A DNA stretch of 64,000 bases from Agapanthus africanus (Eukaryota; Streptophyta; Magnoliopsida; Asparagales; Amaryllidaceae), in contig JASDDO010000001.1 in assembly GCA_030015575.1 (NCBI GenBank), forward strand, positions 513,231,772 to 513,295,771, read 5' to 3'. The position numbers and the translations under genes were made by a program. Shown piece by piece: positions 22,885 through 36,469 of this stretch. Within the stretch, counting starts at the first letter, position 1. Every line of letters begins with the position of its first letter. The notes under the pieces are model-generated. The model saw only the letters and a list, made by a program, of their open reading frames with translations. It ran no database searches and was not told the DNA's origin.

Positions 22885-23822
22885 ATGGTAGGGTTCGATC
22901 ATATACGTGCAGTAGTGCACGGATCATGATCGGACGGATCATACTAGTGGGGTTTGGTTTAAGCCGGATCCTAGTATTAGATTTGTTGGATTGCTTTAAT
23001 CTCATCGCATTCGCATTCAGTCGGAATGCGGATGCTGGTATGTATATACAGGTGAGGGGTATCCTTGTTATCCGTCACGAGTTTACTTTTGATGTTGCCG
23101 TATCTTTTTGTTGTTGTAAACATTTAGGTTAATGTTTACAGATGGAAATTATGAGCTAGAAATCATGATTAGGAGCATTAATTGTGACACATGCACAAGT
23201 GGTGACTCATGGTCTCTTTATTTGTGCATGTGTCACATATTGTGATTGATTTGTGGTTGATATGATAAGAAGAGAGAGGGAGGGCTGCCATAAGATGAGT
23301 TTTGGTCTTGTATTTTTCATAACATTCTCTCATTTTTATCATCTCAACAAAAAAGAAAAAGAATCTCCTCTTCTTCTTCTTCCTCTAGCACACAACCTCC
23401 ATTAATGGTATCATCTCTAACCTCCATCCATACACTCTCATATGATGAGAATCAATAGATGCTTGAGACAAAGTTATCACACACATTCTCTACATCGCCT
23501 TGGACACGTCGGCTAGCGAACTTCGTGCCCGAGTTGCTTCGGATGAAGCGGGAGCCTGTAAAAAGACTCGAACATGTGGTGCCCTTTTCGACGAGGAGAT
23601 CGAGACCGGAGATGCCGTGAGGAGCTTGGGATGGTGGCCAAGACCGAAGGACACGGATCGATCGGTATAGCTTTTCCAACCCTTCTCTTGTTAGCTAGTT
23701 GTAGGTTAATGGTTCGATCCGGATTTAAAGTATTCGATAGCGCCGGTTTCAAGTTTTGAAAAAGTTTTCGTTTCCGCATTTTGGCATCAGACAGATGGCC
23801 GGGACGCTACCGTAGACTTACA
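22885..23822 (+). repeat. F 5' LTR, second part
   Basis: Resumes the F LTR after the G insertion and ends ...CGTAGACTTACA. It parallels the end of the 3' LTR of F at 40,980-41,909. Confidence 0.9.
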
Positions 23823-23834
23823 TGGTATCAGAGC
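23823..23834 (+). promoter_or_regulatory. F primer-binding site, initiator tRNA-Met
   Basis: TGGTATCAGAGC immediately after the LTR end, continuing CACGCC as in G. Confidence 0.95.
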
Positions 23835-24530
23835 CACGCCATTAACCTTTACTAGCTTGCTCTAACGTGTTTAGAACATCGATCGAACAAAATTTTCGAA
23901 ACCGCAATTTCAAAAGTCAAGTTTCTGTCGAATTTTTTTTGTCGTCGAAAAATTATTTTGAGTATTGCAGAAAATCAGGCAGGATTTTCTAAGAGACCTG
24001 TGAAAATTTGGTTGCATGTTACTACAGTCACACCGCGGAACCACGGCAATAACCCTGTTTTGGCCGCGGTTCCGCCGCACTATTTTTTCTTCTCTACACC
24101 AAACTTTCTACAGTGATCTATGACTTGGAATTGGGGTTTCTGGTATTTTTTGTTTTGGCCCAGATTATTTTGAGTACTGGGAATTGTGCTTGGGGCCCAC
24201 TTCGGAAAATTTTGTCGATCGAAAATTTTAAACATGTTAGTTCACAGTATTTACTTTATATCTGCGACCGTGAATGTCATTTGATCGATAAATCTTGTCT
24301 AATTTCTATAGTTCTTTTAGACGGATTTGCGAACGTGACATTCATGTTGATGTTCTGTGTTGTGTTGTGATGTTGCGGATTTGTCATGGTGGATAGCCTG
24401 GATGCAATGGTAGTACTGTTTGGTTTTATTTGTACATTTGATATTGCGGGGCGAGCGTCCGACATGTGGACTGCCGTCACTGCCTGTTAGTATATTATTC
24501 TTTTGGGGCACGATCGGGCTGAGGTCGATG
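23835..24530 (+). other. F leader, first part
   Basis: Non-coding leader up to the A insertion. It contains the GC double palindrome (24,033-24,078) and ends with CGATG (24,526-24,530), the duplicated target of A. The matching G sequence (about 20,050-20,772, reverse strand) is continuous, confirming the break point. Confidence 0.85.
24033..24078 (+). repeat. GC-rich double palindrome, copy 2 (F leader)
   Basis: CCGCGGAACCACGGC (24,033-24,047), spacer AATAACCCTGTTTT, then GGCCGCGGTTCCGCCGC (24,062-24,078). The spacer resembles that of the D LTR copies (AATAGCCC(C/T)TT), not only the palindromes. Confidence 0.92.
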
Positions 24531-26720
24531 TGTAGGGTTCCTAGGCACTCTTATGAAGGTTCATAAGGCATCAAACATACCCGGATAAAAATTTATACGT
24601 GCCGAACAACCCAAAGCCGGGATCTTTGCTAGATTATTAGGGTTAAACATACAAGATGATAACTTTTATCTAAGTGTGAGGGATTACAACCTTTGTAGTC
24701 CGCTCCTTCGCTTCACAAGCTCCGAGTAGAAGTCCCTTTGCCGCGATTCACGATCTCCCGGACTCATGAGAGGCTCCACGACTCGAACGATCCATGCTAG
24801 CTTGAAGTGTTCCAAATCTTCGATGATCTACGTCGAAGTTGCAAAGACTCAAGGTTTCTCACTCTAAAAAGATGAACACACTAATCTCATGGGCTAGATG
24901 AGATGAGGATGAGAGAGTAGTATTTTTTCTTTCTTTTTAAATCATTTTCTCATATTTATTCATCACATAAAGAAAATCAAGTAAGCTTTTTCAAGAGAGA
25001 AGAAGATGATCATGGAAAATGATAATGATAATAATCCTTTTGTGATGAATAGAAAATAAAGCTATATGATTGATATATCAACCATGGTCAAGGATGAGTG
25101 GCTAATAATGTGTAGAGAATAAACTAGAGTTAGGCTTTGGTTAAGTTTAGAAATGAGTCACCAAGAAATATCTTAACCATGACAAAAGAAATTGCTTCTA
25201 GAAGGTGCATGAAGCAACTAACCCTAATCAAACCCTAACCTCATTTAATCATCCTTAAACATGTTTAACAATAAATCATATCATGTCACAATAATATATA
25301 TCACATATATATTATAAATTTGCAATAAAAGAAAATAATACAATTAACATATATCGCATATATATCAATGTATCATCCAGTGAGAAAATGAAATAATAAA
25401 GCGAGCCAATATTAGATAATGTAATACAATATATCATATATATTATTATACATTAAATCATCGAATCAACACTTGATTCGACGATCCGGCTATATCGAAT
25501 ATTACCGACTAATATATCATGTACCGATTCATCGAATCAATACTTGATCCGATGTCCCAGTTCATATCTAAATATCGCGAGAATATAATACGGTATCTCA
25601 TATCGCATTATCCTCGGTCCTGCACATATCACATATGTGCCTCTACTCCGTTTCGCCTGAGCCAAGAAACCTCTGTGTAGGACTCTAAAGAATCGTCAAT
25701 ACGCCGGTAGCAGGTGATGATCATATCAAACACCCACAAGCTGCAAGCGGTCAGCTAAATGTAACAGCCACCCAGGTATTGAGCGATCAGAAGATCAACA
25801 AGCTAGCCTGTGCGTTCTCCTGTGAATCCAATCAGTAACACTCCCGTACAGTCCGGTCTGTTCGTCTGATATGTCGCATATCAAGTCTAGGGGTGGTATA
25901 CGTCAGACCGCAGTAACAGATAAGTCGTGTCGATGTGTGGCTCATAACGGGTCGAGAAACTACTAGTAACACTTACCAGTAAATCTCTATATCAGCCCTG
26001 GCCAGGGACTTCCAGTTATAGCCAATCGAACACAGCACAACATCAACTCCCTATACCGGGAGAGACGAATCCCCTCCTATCGCTCATTGCCTCCATGTGA
26101 TTCGGGACTGTACCCAAAAGCCACCGTTTTGCACGCCCACTTGGACGTGGTAATGTGGAAATCAAAGCACAGTGGGAATCACACAGGACTCTATGACGAT
26201 CTCGGGTCTATAGACTACCCTGTACCAGTGTCACCGGAGAACTGCCATCTGACGTGTGGTATATCACCATCTGGGAGTTCTCGGCGAGTCCGTCCAGTGT
26301 ACCCAGTCTCCACTGAGCACCCGTACACCATCTCTGATGTCAAACACCGATGGATGTGGGATCATCCATCGCCCATCATATGGGTCAAGATGCGTATACG
26401 CTAGTCTACTCTGGTGTATCGATGCCCTGTCTCGATATACCCTCGACTAGGAACAGTTATAGGATGTACTCATCGACTACCGTGGCCCCACTAGTATGAT
26501 CTCATCATAGTCCCAGTAGTCGAGTATAGATCCTAAGGGCTTTATCAACATGTGAGAGTAAAACAGTAAACCAATACAAGTCAACATGTTAAGATAAAGT
26601 GAAACAAAATAGCATACTATCATGACGAGTAAGAAAGTCATCTCTATATATATCCAAGCATCCATTATAATATACATCATATGTACAACAATGGCCTCTA
26701 GGGCATATACATAACTAACA
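24531..26720 (-). repeat. A 3' LTR
   Basis: 2,190 bp with TG...CA termini on the minus strand, next to the polypurine tract at 26,721-26,733. Confidence 0.95.
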
Positions 26721-26733
26721 ATCTCCCACTTGC
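26721..26733 (-). promoter_or_regulatory. A polypurine tract
   Basis: Minus strand GCAAGTGGGAGAT adjoining the 3' LTR, two bases past the pol stop codon (TAG at 26,735-26,737). Confidence 0.88.
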
Positions 26734-26734
26734 T

Positions 26735-29700
26735 CTAAGGCCAGCTGCTGTAGTATCTCATACCTAGCATCCCAAATAATCTCTCAAACTGTATCTGGGG
26801 AATAGCCTTCGTGAATGGATCCGCAGTGTTGTCCTTCGTATCTACTCTCCTGACCTCGATCTCCCGGCGATCAACTATCTCCCTGATCAGGTGATACCGC
26901 CTCAGAATATGTCTGGACTTTTGATGGGACCTGGGTTCCTTGGCTAAAGCCACAGCTCCATTGTTATCGCAATACAGAGGTATTGGATGCTCAATGGATG
27001 GAACCACACCAAGTTCACTGATGAACTTCTTTATCCAGACAGCCTCCTTGGCAGCATCGTTGGCAGCGATGTATTCAGCCTCCATCGTCGAGTCTGCAAC
27101 GGTATCCTGTTTGGAACTCTTCCAACATACCGCCCCTCCATTGAGGGTAAAGACAAAACCCGAATGCGACTTAGAGTCGTCCTTATCACTTTGGAAGCTG
27201 GAATCGGTAAAGGACTCCACCTGGAGTTCTCCATTACCATACACTAAGAACATCTCCTTAGTCCTTCGTAAGTACTTGAGAATGTTCTTCACTGCTGTCC
27301 AATGACTCTCTCCAGGATCTGCTTGATACCGACTCACTACACTTAGTGAGTATGCTACATCGGGTCTGGTACATAGCATCGCATACATGATAGAGCCTAC
27401 TGCCGAAGCATAGGGTATCCCTTGCATGCGAGCTCTCTCCAAATCAGTCTTGGGAGACATCTCTTTGGAGAGAGTGAGTCCAGAGATCGTGGGTTGGTTC
27501 CCACGCTTGGATTCTTCAATACTAAACCTCTTTAGTATGGTGTCAATGTACCTGGATTGGGACAATCCCAGTATCCGTTTAGATCTATCTCTATAGATCA
27601 TAATTCCCAATACGCAGGAGGCATCACCTAGATCTTTCATTGAGAATCTCTGTGATAAGAAGAGCTTGACTGATTGCAGCATAGGAATATCATTTCCTAT
27701 CAAGAGTATGTCATCCACGTACAATACGAGGAAGACAACCTTATCCTCTGCTACCTTCTTATAGATACAAGGTTCATCTATATTTTTGATGAAGTCAAAC
27801 TCTTTGACTACAACATCAAAACAGATGTTCCAACTCCGCGATGCTTGCTTTAACCCATAAATGGATTTAAGCAGCTTGCACACCTTTCCGCTGCTCCCAC
27901 TATCTACGAAGCCCTCTGGCTGAGTCATGTACACGCTCTCTTCTAAATCACCGTTTAGAAAGGCGGTCTTAACGTCCATTTGCCAGATTTCATAGTCATG
28001 GTATGCAGCAATGGCAAGTAAGATCCGGATGGACTTAAGCATAGCCACTGGAGAAAAGGTTTCGTCATAATCCATACCTGGTCGTTGACGAAAACCCTTT
28101 GCTACAAGTCTAGCTTTGAAAGTCTCAACTTTTCCATCCACACCAAATTTCTTTTTAAAAATCCACTTGCTCCCAATGGGTTTTACCCCTTCAGGAGCAT
28201 TTTCCAAAATCCCTACTTTATTGGTGTACATGGATTCCATCTCAGATCGCATTGCATCCAGCCATTTCACAAAGTCACCACTCGTGATGGCCTGCTCGAA
28301 ACTAGTCGGTTCATCATCATCCATGATGCAGTCCTCGCTTCCACCATGAATGAGAAAACCGTAGTATCTCTCAGGTGGACGAGAAACCCTACTAGATCGG
28401 CGGAGAGGCTGGGGTTCGTCGGGTACTACTGAATCCTCTGGTTCCACTAAATCTTCAGTTGCAGTTTGTGTTGCTGGAACTTCTTCCAGTTCTACCTCAG
28501 AGCTACTAATCTCTTTTGCAAGAAATTCCTTTTCTAAAAAGGTGGCATGTTGAGCAACAAGCACTTTTTGCTCCTCACCGTGATAGAAAAAATATCCATA
28601 AGAATTCTTCGGATATCCTACAAACTTGCAAAGAACTGACCGTGCCTCGAGTTTGTCCGGATTTTGCCTTTTTAATAGGCCGGACAACCCCATATCTTAA
28701 CTCGTTTAAGATACGGTCTCTTCCCACTCCATATCTCATATGGTGTGGTAGGTACAGATTTAGTTGGAACTTGATTCAATAGGTATGCTGCTGTCTCAAG
28801 CGCATACCCCCAGAAGGAAATAGGTAACTCAGCTGTACTCATCATAGAGCGTACCATATCTAATAGGGTGCGATTCCTCCACTCCGATACACCGTTGTGC
28901 TGTGGGGTATAAGGAGGAGTAAGCTGAGAGAGATTCCCATTCTCTTTTAGATAATCTAGGAACTCATTGCTTAAGTATTCACCTCCTCGATCAGATCGAA
29001 GAATCTTAATACTTTTGCCCGTTTGATTCTCTACTTCGTGCTTATATTCTCTGAATTTCTCAAAAGCTTCAGACTTGTGTTTCATCAGGAACACATGTCC
29101 GAATCTAGAGAGATCGTCAGTGAATGTAATGAAGTAGGAAGAACCGTTCCTGGCATGCGTAGACATGGGACCGCATACATCACTATGTATTAGTCCTAAG
29201 AGTTCAGTAACTCTTTCTCCGTGTCTACTAAACGGAGCTTTGGTCATTTTTCCTTTGAGACATGAATGGCAAGTATCATAAGATGATAATTCGAACGGAT
29301 TCAAATAACCATCCTTATGTAACTTAGCCAGTCGTGTCGCATTGATATGACCAAGTCTACAATGCCACAAGTAGGATTCGTTCATATCTGAACTTTTCCT
29401 CTTGTGTATGTTTTGTATATTCAGGACTGTATTCTGATTTAGAATGAATATGCCATTATGTAACGAGCCTGATGCAATCAACTTTTGATCTAGGAATATG
29501 TTCATAACATTATCCTTTACTACAAAATTATATCCTTCTTTACTTAATAAAGAAACTGAAATAATGTTGCACATCATGTTCGGTATATAATAGCACTCAT
29601 TTAGAATCAGTGTATTACGACTTGGTAATACAAGGTGATATTTGCCAACTGCTTTGGTTGCAACATTTGCACCGTTCCCTACTTGAATGGAATGATCACC

Positions 29701-30003
29701 TTTTCCCAGTTCTCTACCTTTCCGTAGCCCATGTAACTGTTTACATATGTGAGATCCTGATCCGGTATCTAATACCCAGGATGTAGGGTGAACTGAGAAA
29801 CAGTTCTCAATAACTAACACGCCTGAAGAAGATACATCAACATGCATGTTCTTTTGGGCGGCTTGAGAACCCAGATATTCTCCTGTTTCCTGTTCAGTCT
29901 TATAACTCTTATAAGAAAGAACGGGTCCAACATTCCCTAGCTCAGTACAATAATTGGGTTCAGTCAATACATCCATATTATTATCTTGATTATGGCCTGA
30001 CAT
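26735..30003 (-). pseudogene. A pol: protease, integrase, RT and RNase H, broken by a frameshift
   Basis: Two overlapping frames. The first (30,003 to 28,672, 443 aa) starts MSGHNQDNN and holds the protease motif [12 protein letters not shown], the integrase zinc-binding region (WHCRLGH then CHSC) and the integrase core with HSDVCGP, SDRGGEY and NGVSEWRN. It ends after KIWGCPAY. The second (28,693 to 26,735, 652 aa) has the RT with GSKWIFKKKFG, FTDDL-independent RT core and YVDDILLIG, and RNase H with FTDSSF, MEAEY and LYCDNNGAV, ending at SSWP. Compared with B, one base is missing around 28,676, which shifts frame and creates a TAA. It also has W for R beside the integrase glutamate. No gag domain or CCHC knuckle precedes the protease. 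One or two other substitutions aside, the catalytic residues are present. Confidence 0.93.
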
Positions 30004-32660
30004 GGTCGCTACCTGGAGAGAGAGAGAGAAGAAAACACTTTAGCGTATGCTCTTGCAAGATTAGATTGGTTATTATCTTATCTAATCAGGATGTCTCCCA
30101 CTTTTTTTATCAAATCTACCGTAAAACCCTAAAAGGTAAGATTAGCCGGGATTAATTACACCCTACAATTTTGTCAATCTTTCAGCCAGATCAGTGTCGG
30201 TACTTTGAGGGAGGTTCCCCGTGCTTTCGCACGGACCTAATTAAAGTAAACCTCGTTTTCCCAGAGGCGTAACCCCGTTAACACTTTTCTAGACACCTAC
30301 TTGATCGGCTAATTGTCCTGTGTAAAACTCTCCCAGGAGTAACACTTACTCGCAGTGGGTATCGGGATCCAACTATCTCATAGGAGTTATGCAATCTCAT
30401 TGCAAATTTCAACATTTGAAATTCCCGATAATATTTTGCCCCTAGCGATCTATGACCTTGACAAGGTCAACAAACCATAAATCGCAAGTCAAGTTCAACC
30501 CGTCATTTCCTGATTGAATTAAACCCGCCCGCATGACCCTTGACAAAGTCAACAAGGCCGTACGAATACCCTAATCCAATCACATCTCATGTTTTAGCAG
30601 ATAAACACTAATTAGCTACCGTACACTGTGCCTTGACAAGGTCAACAAACACAGCACGAATACTAAGTAGGATTTATCTAAAATGATGGAGGGCTACGAC
30701 AGGTTTTTCAGAAAACCTATTGCGTAATAAACTAGATATCGTCGTAGAATCGAGTGAAGTTTTGAAAAGGAATGTTTTTGAGGCTTTTCTTAGTTTCGCT
30801 AAAGGGGTCACTCCCGGTGAAGGGATCGTCGGCCCTTTCCTCATCGAATAAGGTGCAGGATATATCATATATACCGCTGTGCAAAGTAAAACTTTAAAAG
30901 CAATCAAAAGACAAACCGAATTTTATAGCATCTGCCAGTTTCGCTAAAGAGGTCACTCCCGGTGAAGGGATCGTCGGCTCTTTCCCCATCGAATAAGGTG
31001 CAGGATATATCATATATATCACTGTGCAAAGCAAAACTGTAGCTACCCTTTTTATAAAGTTTTGATTCTACAACATCTTTAGGTTTCTTTTCTTTTTTTT
31101 ATTAATCTTATTAATAAAAATCCCATCAGCTTATGCTTCCTAAGCATCACAGAAGAAACGAAAGCAGTAATATTTATATATCAGCATATATATATAGTAT
31201 AAGCATTCGTCTCAGGCAGTAATATGATCTCATCACAGAACATGGCAGCAGAAGAACATATATGAAATATTGGATATACTAGGATGTCCGTGTTTTCAAT
31301 ACGAGCCTGTATAAAACACGGATTCCACGGTCGCGACGAATAGCCAAACCCACATCCCAAGACCCCTACGAGAGCGGCAAGTAACACTGCCAATTCTAGG
31401 GTTAGAAGTCCCGGTCTCGACTCCTCGAGATGGCCTCCCACTGGACCCTAGAACCCGGTTACTTGTGCTCCCCTCCTTGGGTCTACCAAATGCGGAAAAG
31501 TAAATAATATACACTGGTGACATCAACCTCAACCTGGAAGTGCCCCAAATAAAAGAATATTACATTACAAATGAATTTTACATGAATGAAAATAAAAACC
31601 CTCATCTTACATAAAACCCCCGGCTATTCAGAACGCGACGATCCAATATAACATATCACAGCAACACATAATATCACATATCATCAACGTAAGTAAATAT
31701 GCGCATCCCAATTGTCGTTGACATATAGCAACGAAACCGGCGATATCACATATTACACTTACGGTCACAGAAAAGAAAATGTAAAACTACAATATTTGGA
31801 ATTCACAATCACTTTAGACATCATAAATCCGAAATATCACATACTCCGCATTTCATGCCTAACTCTATGAATTCCACATATTGTATCACATTCCAGATAA
31901 ATAGACAGTATTAAACTTTCCGAACAGATAATCAAACACCCAAGATTTCCCAAAGTGCTCAACTCTTGAGCGGAGTTCAAATAATCCCAGAATATGTCAC
32001 AGTATCGGTGATCCAGCCGTAGAAGGGTCAAGCCAACGCCTCACATGTGGCACGCCGTACTGCCCCAAACCCGAAGGTTCAAAAGGCAGTTCAAGACGGT
32101 CACATAATCGAGTTAAGGTTTGTTGTCTTCTAGAGGGTCCACCGCTTAACTTGTACAATTTTTCCGAAAAATTTAAACCAGAAAAAAAATTCAACACTTG
32201 AAAGTTTTACGTGCCGGGAAAAAGTGAGTTAATGATATCCGTTCGAACTTTTTAACAATCTCTAAATATCCGGAAAGAAATACGAATTTAAATATTCCGA
32301 TCGAATCTACGATTACAAATAAACCCCAGAATACTCAACACTTGAGTCAGATTAAAAATATCCATAAAATAGTAAACACAGAGACGAGAATTACTGTGCG
32401 AAAAACCGTGGCTAATTCCCTTATACTGCCGTGGAACCGCCGCGAATGGGGGGTCTTTGCCGCGGTTCCGTGGCCACGTGGTCGAATTAGAGGCACGAAT
32501 TTCACAATAATTCTTATCTTTTGTTGCTGTATTTTTCAGGTATTTTTAATTCAGAAAAATCCCAAATTTTAAAAAATTTCCAGAGAGGGGGTATATTTTG
32601 TCGGTTCGGGTTCGATCGGAGTTTTAACTTCGTAAACACATCGCCTAATGCTCTAGCTAG
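30004..32660 (-). other. A leader, 2.6 kb, no gag visible
   Basis: Between the pol ATG (30,001-30,003) and the primer site. On the minus strand, reading towards pol, it holds: the GC double palindrome (32,428-32,475), two direct copies of a 100-bp block (31,038-30,937 and 30,893-30,792) with CTTCACCGGGAGTGACC, three TTGAC-N3-GTCAA dyads (30,633-30,645; 30,540-30,552; 30,458-30,470), and a CT-rich tract ending in CAG (30,011-30,040) just before the ATG. Minus-strand frames of 60-86 codons here show no gag, zinc-knuckle or other familiar motif. Confidence 0.85.
32428..32475 (-). repeat. GC-rich double palindrome, copy 3 (A leader)
   Basis: Plus-strand GCCGTGGAACCGCCGCG (32,428-32,444), 14 nt, then GCCGCGGTTCCGTGGCC (32,459-32,475). 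It lies about 190 bp from the primer site. Confidence 0.92.
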
Positions 32661-32672
32661 GCTCTGATACCA
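32661..32672 (-). promoter_or_regulatory. A primer-binding site, initiator tRNA-Met
   Basis: Minus strand TGGTATCAGAGC, one base from the LTR end, the same spacing as in B. Confidence 0.95.
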
Positions 32673-32673
32673 C

Positions 32674-34862
32674 TGTAGGATTCCTAGGCACTCTTGTGAA
32701 GGTTCATAAGGCAACAAACATGCCCGGATAAAAATTTAGACGTGCCGAACAACCCAAAGCCGGGATCTTTGCTAGATTATTAGGGTTAAACATGCAAGAT
32801 GATAACTTTTATCTAAGTGTGAGGGATTACAACCTTTGTAGTCCGCTCCTTCGCTTCACAAGCTCCGAGTAGAAGTCTCTTTGCCGCGATCCACGATCTC
32901 CCGGACTCATGAGAGGCTCCAAGACTCGAACGATCCATGCTAGCTTGAAGTGTTCCAAATCTCCGATGATCTACGTCGAAGTTGCAAAGACTCAAGCTTT
33001 CTCACTCTAAGGAGATGAACACACTAATCTCATGGGCTAGATGAGATGAGGATGAGAGAGTAGTATTTATGCTTTCTTTTTAAATCATTTTCTCATATTT
33101 TTTCATCACATAAAGAATTTCTAGTGAGCTTTTCAAGAGAGAAGAAGATGATCATGGAAAATGATAATGATAATAATCCTTTTGTGATGAATAGAAAATA
33201 AAGCTATATGATTGATATATCAACCATGCTCAAGGATGAGTGGCTAATAATGTGTAGAGAATAAACTAGAGTTAGGGTTTGGTTAGGTTTAGAAATGAGT
33301 CACCAAGAAATATCTTAACCATGACAAAAGAAATTGCTTCTAGAAGGTGCATGAAGCAACTAACCCTAATCAAACCCTAACCTCATTTAATCATCCTTAA
33401 ACATGTTTAACAATAAATCATATCATGTCACAATAATATATATCACATATATATTATATATTTGCAACAAAAGAAAATAATACAATTAACATATATCGCA
33501 TATATAGCAATGTATCATCCAGTGAGAAAATGAAATAATAAAGCGAGCCAATATTAGATAATGTAATACAATATATCATATATATTATTATACATTAAAT
33601 CATCGAATCAACACTTGATTCGACGATCCGGCTATATCGAATATTACCGACTAATATATCATGTACCGATTCATCGAATCAATACTTGATCCGATGTCCT
33701 AGTTCATATCTAAATATCGCGAGAATATAATACGGTATCTCATATCGCATTATCCTCGGTCCTGCACATATCACATATGTGCCTCTACTCCGTTTCGCCT
33801 GAGCCAAGAAACCTCTGTGTAGGACTCTAAAGAATCGTCAATACGCCGGTAGCAGGTGATGATCATATCAAACACCCACAAGCTGCAAGCGGTCAGCTAA
33901 GCGTAACAGCCATCCAGGTATTGAGCGATCAGAAGATCAACAGGCTAGCCTGTGCGTTCTCCTGTGAATCCAATCAGTAACACTCCCATACAGTCCGGTC
34001 TGTTCGTCTGATATGTCGCATATCAAGTCTAGGGGTGGTATACGTCAGACCCCAGTAACCGATAAGTCGTGTCGATGTGTGGCTCATAACGGGTCGAGAA
34101 ACTACTAGTCACACTTACCAGTAAATCTCTATATCAGCCCTGGCCAGGGACTTCCAGTTATAGCCAATCGAACACAGCACAACATCAACTAACTATATCG
34201 GGAGAGACGAATCCCCTCCTATCGCTCATTGCCTCCATGTGATTCGGGACTGTACCCAAAAGCCACTGTTTTGCACGCCCTCTTGGACGTGGTAATATGG
34301 AAATCAAAGCACGGTGGGAATCACACAAGACTCTATGACGATCTCGGGTCTACAGACTACCCTGTACCAGTGTCACCGGAGAACTGCCATCTGACGTGTG
34401 GTATATCACCATCTGGGAGTTCTCGGCGAGTCTGTCCAGTGTACCCAGTCTCCACTGAGCACCCGTACACCATCTCTGATGTCAAACACCGATAGATGTG
34501 GAATCATCCATCGCCCATCATATGGGTCAAGATGCGTATACGCTAGTCTACTCTGGTGTATCGATGCCCTGTCTCGATATACCCTCGACTAGGAACAGTT
34601 ATAGGATGTACTCATCGACTACCGTGGCCCCACTAGTATGATCTCATCATAGTCCCAGTAGTCGAGTACAGATCCTAAAGGCTTTATCAACATGTGAGAG
34701 TAAAACAGTAAACCAATACAAGTCAACATGTTAAGATAAAGTGAAACCAAATAGCATACTATCATGACGAGCAAGAAAGTCATCTCTATATATATCCAAG
34801 CATCCATTATAATATACATCATATGTACAACAATGGCCTCTAGGGCATATACATAACTAACA
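32674..34862 (-). repeat. A 5' LTR
   Basis: 2,189 bp; pairs with 24,531-26,720. Its outer end TGTTAGTTAT adjoins the target duplication CGATG at 34,863-34,867. Confidence 0.95.
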
Positions 34863-34867
34863 CGATG

Positions 34868-36469
34868 TACCTGTTGTATATATATATTTACTTTCTGTAC
34901 TAGGATTACCCCGCGGTGGGGTGCACGGATAGCCGGGTTCTAAAGGGCAACGGGCCCACATCTCATGGCTTTGAGACGGAGGGGGCTTCACTCTAGAATT
35001 GGCGGGCTGTTCGCCGCACTCGTAGTGGGTACAGGTTGACCCAAGGAGGGGTGCTCAAGTTACCAGATTCCGTGAAGTGCTGGGTGGTCCATTCACGTTG
35101 TTGAAAGGGATGCCTCGCTTCAGGTTTTGGCAGGTAACTTGCCACGCCCGTAGGGGTCTAGGATTTCATTGTACAGGCTATCCACACGACCAGGGGAACG
35201 TCTGGTTTCAGTAGCGGCTCTATGAAACCCGGGGATCCTAGTTAATCTGTATTGTTCTGTGATGCTTATTACATTTCTGTGATGTTGCATTTTATCATAC
35301 CTGGAACGAATATTATATATTGATATATATACTAGTAGATGTTGTATATGTTTTACACCCGCACTAGTCCAGTCCCCACTCTGTCGTTAGTTAAGTAACC
35401 TAATGGGTGATGACGGGACTCAGTGGCGAATGCGGATGGCATATACGTACATCATATTTTCGTTCTTTTGTGGTGTGATTAATTTATGGGACTGCATTGA
35501 TTCGGATCAATGCAAGCTAAGCAAACCTATTTTGATGTTGTTGGAACATTTTTTAAAAAGCTGTTATTGCAAGGACGTTCTCTTTTGTTTTGCACAGTGG
35601 TATTCGGTTATGAATATCCAGCATCTCAGTCGACGAGGCAAGGGCCGAGATCCCTTCACCGGGAGTGACCCCTTAAACAGAAGTTTGCGTCAGGGTAATA
35701 ACTTCACTATTCGATTAGTTTTTACTTTGCATCGTGTTATTCAGTTGGAATATCCTGCACCTCATTCTACGGGGAAAGAGCCGAGATTTCTTCACCGGGA
35801 GTGACCTCTTCAGAAAAGGTTTTCGCCGCTATAATTTTATAAAAAACTATCCGGTTCCTTCAACGATATCAAGTTCATTACGTTAAAGGTTTTTCGCCAA
35901 AAACCATTAGTAGCCCTGCGTCATTTTAGAAAGGTAGCACTTAGTATTCATGCTATGTATGTTGGTCTTCGTCAAGGCATAGTGTATGGTAGCTATTTGT
36001 TACTTTTCTGCAGCATAGATAGATGCGTTGGTTTGGGACAGTCGTACTACTATTTTGGCCTTCGTCAAAGGTATGTACGGGTGGTTTCAAATTAACCTGG
36101 ACAATGACGGGTAGAACTTGACATGTGACTTATGATATGTTGGCCTTCGTCAAGGTCATAAGAGCATGAGGTAAAAATCATATCTGGAGTTTCTAAAGAA
36201 ACTGAAACTTTCCAGATATGCGCATACCTTATGGAGTGTGATAACGCGAGTGGATTCCATCACGTTATCATGCGATGATAGTTGGATCCCTATTCCCACT
36301 GATGAGTTGGTTTACTCCTCGGGTGATCCAGACTAATTCTTCTTTCAGGTTTGGAGGAGAATTTGACGATACAATGGGAGGTTTCCTGATTAGATAAATT
36401 GGTAACCATTTTGATCTAGGTTAGAGTGCATGCTGAGTGTTTCTTTTCTCTCTCTCTTTGGCAGCGACC
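34868..36469 (+). other. F leader, second part, with duplicated blocks
   Basis: Continuation of the F leader after A. It has two blocks containing the GGGGTCTAGG-type and CCGGGTTCTA-type words (34,930-35,240), two copies of the CTTCACCGGGAGTGACC block (about 35,583-35,685 and 35,722-35,819), three TTGGYCTTCGTCAA motifs (near 35,960, 36,056 and 36,146), and a pyrimidine tract ending GGCAG at 36,464 just before the old start codon. No gag frame is visible. Confidence 0.8.

Larger units (their letters stand above)
24531..34862 (-). mobile_element. A: Angela-like copia LTR retrotransposon inserted in the F leader
   Basis: Minus-strand element of 10,332 bp with LTRs at 24,531-26,720 (3') and 32,674-34,862 (5'), termini TGTTAGTTAT...CCTACA, and a perfect CGATG target duplication (24,526-24,530 and 34,863-34,867). 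It has an initiator-Met primer site, a 2.6-kb leader without gag, a pol broken by one frameshift, and a polypurine tract. Over the first 255 bp of the shared LTR end I count nine differences between its two LTRs. Pol motifs and the long LTR resemble the Angela group of Ty1/copia from general knowledge; a tree would be needed to confirm that. Confidence 0.95.

Noticed and set aside
31181-31441. 86-codon frame in the A leader, also open in B (46,327-46,587), as a possible gag remnant
   Set aside because: No gag or zinc-knuckle motif, and conservation matches the surrounding non-coding leader.
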